In this document: piece by piece, positions 14,151 through 23,578 of the stretch | How the letters are laid out: each line of letters begins with the position of its first letter | Numbering within the stretch: the first letter of the stretch is position 1 | Assembly: GCF_029168945.1 (NCBI RefSeq) | Contig: NC_083602.1 | Location: forward strand, 76,466,600-76,530,599 | Direction of reading: 5' to 3' | Origin: Cannabis sativa | Taxonomy: Eukaryota > Streptophyta > Magnoliopsida > Rosales > Cannabaceae | DNA: 64,000 nucleotides | Notes under the pieces: model-generated | Databases searched by the model: none | Seen by the model: the letters and a program-made list of their open reading frames with translations, nothing else | Told to the model about the DNA's origin: nothing | Made by a program: the position numbers and the translations under genes

Positions 14151-14159
14151 ATGTCCTAA

Positions 14160-15480
14160 TAATAATAAAGCTCATTATTTAAAATGTATTTTCTTCTAAT
14201 ATTTATTTTAATCAATTTATTTTAAATATATATTTATTTAATTAAAATTTCCAATTTAGAATGAAAAATTCTAAATATAAATTTTAATTTAATATATATA
14301 AATTATACTTAGATGGATATGAAAATAAAATGAATTATTTTCCATCTTAGCAATAATTTCCAATAAATATTTAGAAAATTAATCAATTTAAGTTGCATCA
14401 AAATTAATTTAAATTAATTTACAACTCAAATTTAATTTTCTATATATATATATTGCATTTCGAAAAATTAAAGAATATAAGAGTACAATTTTCGAAAAAA
14501 TGCTTTAAAATAAAATAAAAATAAATCCTAGAAAAATTATCCTAATTTTATCTTGGCCTAAAATTAATTAATAAAAATTAATTTTCAACAAAAATATAAT
14601 TTTCCTATTTAATTAAATATTAAAGAAAAAATTTAAATATTTAAGTATCATGATTAAGAATCAACTTAAATATTAATTTTCTATTTAATTAAATACACTA
14701 GAAAAATACTTCAAGCAAAACAGATAATATCTATCTAGACTTTCATTGATTAATTAATTTATTTTCTAATAATAATATGTTTTAATTCATTTATTTTAAT
14801 TAATCATTAAATGAAAAAATAATTGATTTAAGTTGATCCAAAATTAAAATAAATAATTTTCAACTTTAATCTATTTTTCAAATAAAATTCGAAATTGTTC
14901 TGCATTTAAGAAATGCAATTTCGAAATATATAAAAAAATTAATAGAAATAAAATATATTTTGAAAATTATTCAAATTTAAGTTATTCTGAAATAAGATTT
15001 CAAACTTAAAATAAATTTCTATTTAATTAAATATCATGAAAATAATAATATTTAAGTATCAAGAATGAAATCAACCTAAATATTTAATTTTCAATTTAAT
15101 TAAATGTATTAAATATAAGAATTAAATAATCAAGTATGAAAGAAACTTAATTATTAATTCTAATTTAATACTAGGAAAAATATTCTATAATTAAGTTGTT
15201 CCAAAATTAATTAAAATAAATAATTAATTTACAACTTAAAATATTTTCCTATTTGAATATTAGAAAAAATAACTAGTACTAGAAATAACTATCTAGAATA
15301 TATATCATTAACTAAGTATTTTTCTAAAATTAACTTTAAAATATTAAATGAAAAATAAATTTCATATATTTTAAAGCTAATTATGTTGCTAATTCAATTT
15401 TTAATTAGGTTAGACTAATATAATTAACATAATACAATTATTTAAATAAGTCAAATGGGCCTTCACAATTGGGGTAGTTC
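14160..15480. repeat. AT-rich low-complexity leader of S1
   Basis: Over 1.3 kb of A/T-dominated sequence built of diverged AATTTAATTAAATA-like pieces. No coding potential is seen. Homologous tracts are at 25680-26090 (S0) and 34900-36440 (B), so this is part of the element family and not random host DNA. Confidence 0.75.
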
Positions 15481-15528
15481 ATGTGAGGGAGAGTTGGGTT
15501 CAGTATGTCGTACCCACTACTATTGGCC

Positions 15529-16121
15529 TGTAACGTCCCCGCTTCAAGCCTCCATTGGGTCCTTCAACCCATGGACTCATGGCTCTTATACACGAGTACG
15601 CCACTCTGGCTGCTTCATAGACTGATGACTGACCCTACAGACCAACACGAGTGCTTTCAGCGTGCTTTGTCCTCACTCGCACACTTCCTAGGAAAACTTC
15701 CCAGGAGGTCACCCATCCTAAAATTGCTCCAGGTCAAGCACGCTTAACAATGGAGTTCTTTCGTGATGAGCTACCGAAAAACAAGATGCACCTTGTTGAT
15801 ATAGGTAGTACCAATCAATCCATTTAAGCTCTCTTCAACTGTGTAGTCCCATACCTACACAGTCTCCGAATCATCCCACTTGACCTTCCCCAGGCGGTGT
15901 GGGATTTCACAGCTTACCCGGTATTTCCCCTTACAGATCACGGGACTACTGACTATCACAATCACCCCCCCTTACAGGGTCCGACGTCCTCGTCGACAAC
16001 ACTTCCGGCTGGGTCAAGGCTCTGATACCATTTGTAACGTCCCTGCTTCAAGTCTCCATTGGGTCCTTCCACCCACGGACTCATGGCTCTTATACACGAG
16101 TACGCCACTCTGGCTGTTTCA
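15529..16121 (-). mobile_element. Cassandra-like TRIM: full left LTR, internal part and truncated right LTR
   Basis: Left LTR starts TGTAACG at 15529, after target TGGCC (15524-15528), and ends about 15960. A short internal part follows (15961-16032) with a purine-tract complement (CCCCCCCTTACAG) and, next to the second LTR, GGCTCTGATACCA, the reverse complement of the initiator-tRNA(Met) primer site TGGTATCAGAGCC. The second LTR starts at 16033 and matches the first for about 85 bp, then breaks at TTCA (16118-16121). Its missing right end is found at 19669-19870. There is no coding sequence, as expected for a TRIM. Minus orientation is deduced from the primer site. Confidence 0.85.
15680..15792 (-). 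other. 5S rRNA-derived segment in the TRIM LTR
   Basis: The minus strand from about 15792 to 15680 resembles a plant 5S rRNA gene. The match is clear in its 3' two thirds: GTTAAGCGTGCTTG (A box) and GATGGGTGACCTCCTGGG (intermediate element plus C box). The 5' part is weaker. A 5S-like LTR is the hallmark of Cassandra TRIMs. The internal RNA polymerase III promoter boxes look intact, but this is a retroelement part and not a standard 5S gene. Confidence 0.82.
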
Positions 16122-17295
16122 CAATTGGGGTAGTTCATGTGAGGGGGTGCTGGGTTCAGTATGTCGTACCCACTTCTATGGCTCCAAACTCTCACACAAG
16201 GCCCAAAAGAGAGGAATTTAACCTTAAAATAAATAACTGTTATTAATTGAATAGGTCCAAAAACTAAATGGACCTAAATAAAATCTATCATGGTGTGACA
16301 TTTTATTTAGCAACAACCTATATGCATCTATATAATAAAATAAACATATAGGCTCACACAGGCACACATTTGGATGGATCCTATCATGTTGCTAGGTCAT
16401 ACACAGATGAAAGAAGATTGTAAAATTTACCTGTTACAAATTATTTACTTGACCAAGGGAGCCATGAGTTAAAATCAGATCATTGGATCTGTCAACAAGT
16501 TAACCATAGCTATTTGCAATCAAGTAATAATAGGTTTTAAAAACTTACAAACAAGCTAAAAACACATACTCCTGCAACAAGGTTAGCTGGATAGTTGGAA
16601 GTAGGATTTATTTAATTTTAAATAATTAAATTTTGAAAATTAAAAAATTTATTTTGAAATTAAAAAAAATAAATATATATTTCGAAAATAATAAATTAAA
16701 TATTTAAAATTAAACCTACAATTTTGAAAAATTAGGTTTCAACTAACCTAAATATCATTTCAAAACTTGCTAACTACTTTTAAAAAAAAATTAAATGTTA
16801 TTTTATGAATAAAAATTAAATAAAAAAAATTAAAAAATAATAAAGATAAATAAATATCTTTTTCAGATTTTAAATTTAATTTAAATAAATAAAATAACAA
16901 AATTTAAAAGTTAGCAAAATATCTTACATCGATTTAAAATATCATGATTATAGTTATCTTATTTGAAATTTAAATAAGGTCAAATAATTTCAAAAACAAT
17001 ATTTAATTTTAAATTTTAATATCTGACCTTAAATTTAAAAATAAGATAAGATATAATTAAATTTAAAAATAAGATAGATAATTAAGCAAAAAGATAGATA
17101 TTTACTATTTTCAAATTCAAATTACACTAATATCATGAATTAAATTAAAAAAAAATATATTAAATAATTTAATTATGATAATTAGAATTGAAATAGGAAT
17201 AGTAAATGTCTAAATACAAAACTACACAAAAAATCGGAACTTAAATCCATGAAAAAGCATGAAAAAATGAGGAAAAACGAAAAAAAAAAATGTGA
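16122..17295 (-). mobile_element. S2 leader (5' internal) fragment, AT-rich
   Basis: Nearly collinear with 36495-36805 plus 38719-39620 of element B, and more distantly with 19876-21280 of S1. It starts with a conserved less AT-rich block (about 16122-16230), then runs into low-complexity A/T sequence (16590-17250). It belongs to the minus-strand element whose 5' LTR follows at 17782. Confidence 0.82.
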
Positions 17296-17515
17296 GATGT
17301 ACGGACGGTATGCAGTGCATACACGTCCGCGTGCGCTCACAAGGGTGCCTGCCGAGAAAACTCAGCGCTGGGGGGAACACGCAGGATTTCCGCGCGCAGA
17401 GGGGATGTCTTCAGATACCCTACGCGTGTTGCTCGGATAAAATGCTGTCCGAACACGCGTATGACCGAGGTGCACTCGGTTCCGCGCGCGCGTGGGTGAT
17501 GCAGCATCCTTATCT
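17296..17515 (-). promoter_or_regulatory. GC-rich hairpin island in the S2 leader
   Basis: A sharp GC-rich patch in A/T-rich DNA. It has an inverted repeat at 17303-17329 (CGGAC...TATGCA-G-TGCATA...GTCCG), a near-perfect hairpin GCCGAG-AAAA-CTCAGC at 17351-17366, and ACCGAG-GTGCA-CTCGGT at 17463-17479. The same hairpin types occur at matching places in B and S1. The role is inferred only; a structured RNA leader element is possible. Open frames across it are unlikely to be genes. Confidence 0.6.
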
Positions 17516-17763
17516 TTTTTCGAATCTTCAAAAAATCATAACTAATTCAAATTAAATCGAAATTGAGTTATGTAAAAAAGTAACTTGCTTAATTTTTTCC
17601 ATACTATCCAATAAAAATAATTCCAGAAACAAAATTTTAATTATTTTTCACAAAAATCCACAAACATCAATCAATCATCATATAACACTCAATACAACAT
17701 GAAACCATCCAAATAACAAACAATCGTTTTAAAGTCCAAATTTCTTGCAAGCAAATCAATTAC

Positions 17764-17781
17764 CATGACTCTGAGGCAAGT
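17764..17781 (-). other. Primer-binding site of S2 (tRNA-iMet-like, degenerate)
   Basis: Next to the 5' LTR the minus strand reads TTGCCTCAGAGTCATGG. It aligns with the initiator-tRNA(Met) primer site TGGTATCAGAGCC-GG with several mismatches. Versions in B and S1 (TGGCCTCAGAGCCATGG, TGGCCTTAGAGCCATGG) are closer. Confidence 0.6.
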
Positions 17782-19668
17782 TGTTGGAATTTATTTTACC
17801 AGAATCTTAGATCTACTCACAAGTATGTTGTTTAACACCCTAAATATGAACTTTCTAAAACGATAAAATAAACACATATAAAGTTAAGAAAACCTTACAT
17901 TGATGCAGCGGAATTAATGTCCCCTTCCACTCAGATCTCTAACCCTTGTATCCTTTCTGTCGCAGAGTATTATCAAGATCTGAGCCCGAATGTCCTTCTC
18001 TTTGTGTGTGATCCTTCACAGTCTTCCAATCTATGATTGAGTTACCACTTGCTGTGTGTGGGCACTTACTCTATCACTAGGGTTCAAAATTTAGAAGAAG
18101 AAAAGAGAGAGAGAGGTTTCGGCCAAGGTATAGAAAAGGGAAGGCTCAGTTTTTCTGAAGAGAGAATTTTCTGTCAGAAGATGTTATGAAAGCATGTAAT
18201 TTGACTGAGCCATCACTTTCTATTTATAGGCAACTACTAGGTTTAGGTTAGGAATTATTTGGCATTAAAATAATGAAAATATCAATTTAAAATTCCACAT
18301 AAAGTGGTCGGCCAAGGTGTAGATAATGGGCCACACTTGATTTTGCAGTTTTAACAAATTTTATTTCTATTTTCTCAAAAACGCCAATTTTCCAATTCTA
18401 ACCTTTTAAATGCCAAAACTAATTATTTAATAACTAAAATAGATTATTAAATAATATTGTCATTTAATTTAATTATCAACTAGACATATAAAATCCATTA
18501 ATAAATAAATAAACCTAGAATCTCTTTTCTTTACAATTTCGCCCATGCTTAGTGAAAATTCACAAATTAGACATAGTCTAACTTTAGAATTATAATTGAT
18601 TAATCACAAATCAATTATTGAGTCTTACAAGCAGTATGTTCTCAACTAGAATGGGGACCATGGATCTATATGCTGAGCTTCCAATAAGTGAACCGAATTT
18701 ACTAAGTAAATTCCTACTTATTAATTTTTCGTTGAATCCACTCTTAGAACTTAGAATTGCACTCTCAGACTTATATAGAGCATATTATATGTTCCACGAT
18801 ATAGATATGCTATCTCATTTAACCATTGTTATAATCTTATTGTGATCAAAGATCCTCTATATAGATGATTTACATCGAGATGGCATAATTTTTACCGTTC
18901 TCACCCCTCAATGTATTTTGCCCCTTAAAACACTTAGCTACCTGTGAATGGTGTTTAGTGATCTAAGAATTAGCCACTTAAACAAGAGATCATCCATTTA
19001 CTTCTATTTGCTAAGCTCGAAGGGAATCATCACTTGACTTCTATACACCAGTAGAAGCTATAGATTCCATATTTATGTTCAGCACTCCCACTCAATCATA
19101 CTATCATGTTCCCAAAATATACGTATTACCCTGACCCAATAGTAGGCTTAACTAATAAATCAAAGAACATGAATAGCACTCCTGAGTTGAGCCTAAGCAT
19201 ATCAGGATTTACATTCTTTTATCTTAAGATCAACTACTGATATTGACTTGGAAAGATATAACGGTAAGTTTATAATATCTTAACTTAGTTGCAATATCGG
19301 TCCAGTCCAATGTATACTCCATACATTCGAAACTAGTATACTTTACTAATGTCCTGGAAAGAACATAACACTTACTCCAAGTGTAAGTACACATCATCGC
19401 TGATTATCACATTAGTGTAAATCCAAAACACTGATGAAACAGGGACTTAGTCTTTTGACTCATGATCACAATCACATTCCACTGTGTTCACGATCCTGTA
19501 ATTGTGAATAAACATATTATCTGGATTTAACTGATTTTGTGTGTAAATGTAATAAACATATTAAACAATTAGCATGTAAAATTCATGCAAACATAAATCA
19601 CTTCAAATTTCTTATATTGATAACTAATCAGATTGTAAAGAGTTTTATTTAGGGCATAAAACCCAACA
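17782..19668 (-). repeat. 5' LTR of S2 (1,887 bp)
   Basis: Runs TGTTGGAATTT...CCCAACA. It is of the B-type LTR sub-family, unlike the flanking S1 LTRs. It has a primer-binding site on its left and Cassandra sequence beginning CTTTC on its right (19669). That CTTTC corresponds to 15758-15762 in the intact TRIM LTR, so S2 entered the TRIM there. Its 3' half and left target copy are missing. Confidence 0.9.
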
Positions 19669-19870
19669 CTTTCGTGATGGGCTACCGAAAAACAAGATGC
19701 ACCTTGTTGATATAGGTAGTACCAATCAATCCATTTAAGCTCTCTTCAACTGTGTAGTCCCATACCTACACAATCTCCGAATCAGCCAACTTGACCTTTC
19801 CCAGGCAGTGTGGGATTGCACAGCTTACCCGGTATTTCCCCTTACGGATCACGAGACTACTGACTGTGCA
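19669..19870 (-). mobile_element. Right end of the Cassandra-like TRIM
   Basis: Matches 15758-15960 of the left TRIM LTR and ends TGTGCA, followed by TGGCC (19871-19875). This is the same 5 bp as before the left LTR (15524-15528), so one TRIM insertion spans the S2 block. It contains the first ~30 nt of the 5S-like part on the minus strand. Confidence 0.85.
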
Positions 19871-19875
19871 TGGCC

Positions 19876-21705
19876 CCCTAACTCTCACACAAGGCCCAAA
19901 AGAGAGGAATTTAACCATTAAATAAATAATAGTTATTCATTGAATAAGCCCAATTCTAATTGGGCCTAATTAAATTTACTTATGTTAAAAATTTATTTTA
20001 GCAACCTAGTCCATTTACTTAGTAAAACTTAAATGAGCTTCTTATATGCATCTAAGCCCAAAAGCAAACATATAGGCTCACACAGGTCAAATGATTTGGA
20101 TGGGCCCTATCATGTTACTAGGTTTACACAGATGAAAGAAGTACAAAATTTACCTGTTACAAATTATTTATAAGATCTATTGGCAATTGGACTATGATTA
20201 AAATCAGATCATTGGATCTGTCAACAAGTTAATCATAGCAATTTAGATCAAATAAATAATAGGTTTGTTAAAAAAAAAGTTTTGAATAAACAATATAAAA
20301 TTAAACAAACATTGTCCATGTAACAAATGTGCAATAAGATATTAATATAATTAAATTATTAATTTTAAACTAACCAACTAAATTTTGAAAATTTAGGGTT
20401 GTTAAAAACAACTCTTAAAAAATCTCAAAATTAAAAATTAAAAAAAAAAACTAATTTAAAATATCTAGGTTTGTCTGAATTATTTTTATCAAATTAAATT
20501 AAATATCTAATAAGATCAATGATTTGAAAAAAAAAAAAATATCTTCAATATCATTTTCAAATCTTATAATTTAATAAAATTAAAATAATAAAATAAACCA
20601 ATTTTAAAATAGATGTGGTTAGATAATTATTATTTTAAGAATAAAATAATAAATAAATAATAATTATCCTAATCATATGTCAAAATATCTTAAATTAAGC
20701 ATTATTCAAATTTCTACAAAAATATCTAAGTTATTTAAATATTTAAAATAAAATTTATAAATTTCCAATAAGTAAAAAAAAATGATATAGAAAAAAAATA
20801 TCATTTTTAAACTTATAATTTATAAATAATTAAATATTTAAAAAAAATAACAAATTTTTGAATTTGAAAATATTATGGTTAAAATATCTATAAAATATCT
20901 AGGTTAATTTCAAATTTATTAATTATTTAATTTGTCATATAAGATAATTTTAATATAATATTTCAAATAAAAAAGATAAAGTTATCTTTTGATTTAAAAT
21001 ATGTTAAATATCAAAATATCTGATCTTATAATTAAATAATATATAAATATTAAAGAAATTAACAAATTTTTTAAATCTAACCATAATTTAAAAATTAAAA
21101 TAATCAATTTTCAAACTTAAACCTCAAAATATCAAAATTAATAATAATCTATTAAAAAATTAATACTATTAATTTAAAATATGATATTTAAGTTCAAATA
21201 TATTTAAAAATAATATTTTATTTTAAATTTGAGGGTTGAAAATTGGAAAAATTCGGATTTTTGGGTGAAGTGGCAGCTAGGCTACACGCTGCAGCCCAAG
21301 AGGCTGTAAATGCCCAGGACGCGCGCGGACAATAGGATTCCAGCCGAGAAAACTCGGCGCCTACAGGGTTGTGTCTGAAATCCGCGCGCGTAGGTTTGTC
21401 CTGTCCGAAGCCTGGTGCGTGCGATTGAGGCATGAGCACCCAAATCTTCAAACATGCATAACTTTTTCAATTTTTATCGGAATCGAGTTCCGTAGAAAAC
21501 AAAATTGCTTAATTTTTCACAAGGAATCCAAATAAAATATTTTCACAAACAGAAAAAAAAATATTTTTGATGGAAAAAATTCGTACAACACATACATTCA
21601 TCACATAAGCACATAAACCAACATGAAACCATCCAAATCAACACATAACATCGTTTTAATTCATATTTCATGAAAGTAAATCATTACCATGGCTCTAAGG
21701 CCAGT
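19876..21705 (-). mobile_element. S1 5' leader, with GC-rich hairpin island and primer-binding site
   Basis: Homologous to the S2 and B leaders but more diverged. Low-complexity A/T DNA (20260-21230) is followed by a GC-rich island (about 21270-21430) holding the perfect hairpin GCCGAG-AAAA-CTCGGC at 21343-21358. The primer-binding site lies at about 21687-21704 beside the LTR (minus strand TGGCCTTAGAGCCATGG). Open frames near 21218-21470 fall in the island and are not supported as genes. Confidence 0.8.
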
Positions 21706-23578
21706 TGTTGGAAATATTTTACCAGGATCTATATTTACTAACAAGTATGTTTCATTAACATCCTAATATGAATTCTAAAACAATGAAATAAACACATATA
21801 AAGTTTAGGAAACCTTACATTGGGTGCAGCGGAATATAATGACTCCTTCCGTTCAGATCTCTAGCCCCTGATTTTTTTTGTAGCAGAGCATTATCAAGAT
21901 CTGAACCTGGATCTCTTTCTCTCCTTCCTTGATGCTGATTCTCCTTCTTGTTGATTGGATTCTTCATAATCTTCCACACTATGATTGAGGTACCACTTGA
22001 TGTGTGTGGGCACTCACTCAATCACTCAAGGTTCGAAATCGAAGAAGAAAAGAGAGGTGCTGGTTTCAGCTATAGAGAAAAGAATAGGAGGCTCAACTTT
22101 CTGAAGACAAGAAAATTCATTCACTTTAAGTGTGAGCCATCACTATCTATTTATAGGTAACCACCTAGGTTTAGGTTATAATTATTTGGCATTAAAATAA
22201 TAGAAAAATAAATGGTAATTGCTTAGTGTGGCCGACCATGGATTGTGGATTGGGTCCACTTTGCAATTTTGCCATTTTGTCATTTTTCCATCCCATTTTC
22301 TCAAAAATGCTAATTTTCCAATTTAACCACTTAAATGCCGATTCCAATTATTTAATAACTAAAAATTAATTATTAAATAATATTGTCATTTAATATATTT
22401 ATTAATTAGACATATAAAGTCTCTTAATTAACAAATAAAACCTAGAATCTCTTTTCTTCACAATTTTACCCTTGCTTAGTGAAAATTCATAAATTAGACA
22501 TAGTCTAATTTTAGAATTATAATTGATTAATCAAAATCAATTAACTGAGTCTTACAAGCAGTATGGTCTCAACTAGTATGGGGACCATGGGCCTATATAA
22601 CCGAGCTTCCAATAAGCAGATCAAGAATTTACCGAGTAAATCCACTAACTTATTAATTCCATGTTTATTCCACGCATAGAACTTAGAATTGCACTCTCAG
22701 TCATATAGAACGCTCTATATGTTCCACGATATAAATACGCTATTAATTATCCATTGTTATAATCCTAATTTGATCAATGATCCTCTAATAGATGATCTAC
22801 ATTGTATAGGGACTAAATTACCGTTACACCCTTCAATGTATTTTATCCTTAAAACACTTAGCTCCATATAAATGATATTTTAGCGAAGTGAAATGAGTAC
22901 TCAACCATTTATCTCTGTTTAGCCAAGCTCGAAGGATATCATCGTTTCACTTCTAAATACCTATAGAAGTTATAGATTCCAAATCTATGTTTAGCGCTCC
23001 CACTCAATTATACTATCATGTTCCCAAAATGTACGTATCACCCTGACCCAAAAGTAGGGTTAACTAACAAATCAAAGAACACGAATAATACTCTTGAGAT
23101 CGAACCTAATCATATCAGGATTAAGATCATTTGATCTAGGATGAACTAGGTGATATTGAATTGAATAGATATTACGGTAAATTTAACATATCTAATCAAA
23201 GTTCAATATTGGTCCCTTCCGATGTATACTCCATACATCCGATACTGGTAAACTTTGCCAATGCCCTGGAAAGGACATACCACTTATCTAAGGTGTAAGA
23301 ATACCTATCGTTGATTATCATGCCAGTCTAAATCCAGTGAACTGACAAATCAGGGAATAAACTTTCGAACATATAATCAAGATTATATTCCACTGTGCTG
23401 ACAACACTATCATCATTAACAAATACATATGTTTTGGACTTAATAGAATTTATACATTATATATAATCATGAAATAAATCATGTGAACTATGCAACATAA
23501 AATGTTATTTCTGATCTTTATTAACTAGTAAATTTGATTATATTGAAATGGGTTTTATTTAGGGCACAAAACCCAACA
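21706..23578 (-). repeat. 5' LTR of S1 (1,873 bp)
   Basis: Same length and ends as the LTR at 9198-11070, roughly 95% identical where compared by eye. It is followed by the target duplication GTGGA at 23579-23583. Confidence 0.93.

Larger units (their letters stand above)
9198..23578 (-). mobile_element. Complete nested copia element S1 (minus orientation) with later insertions
   Basis: Both ends carry LTRs of exactly 1,873 bp (9198-11070 and 21706-23578). The whole is flanked by the 5-bp target duplication GTGGA (9193-9197 and 23579-23583). Removing it rejoins S0 internal sequence, which runs on in the same order as the uninterrupted homologous sequence around 12282 in S1. The overall 14.4 kb drops to about 10.0 kb without the TRIM/S2 block. 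S1 shows traces of integrase and RNase H, no recognisable gag and no intact open frame, so it is a non-autonomous element that must have moved with proteins from elsewhere. LTRs differ at roughly 34 of the first ~715 positions by hand count. Confidence 0.93.

Noticed and set aside
15505..16221. Short open frames in the TRIM as proteins
   Set aside because: They run across LTR, primer site and host leader, and TRIMs do not code for protein.
17249..17555. Overlapping open frames in the GC-rich island as genes
   Set aside because: They arise from lack of A/T-rich stops, overlap on both strands, share no protein between homologous islands, and lie in a transposon leader.
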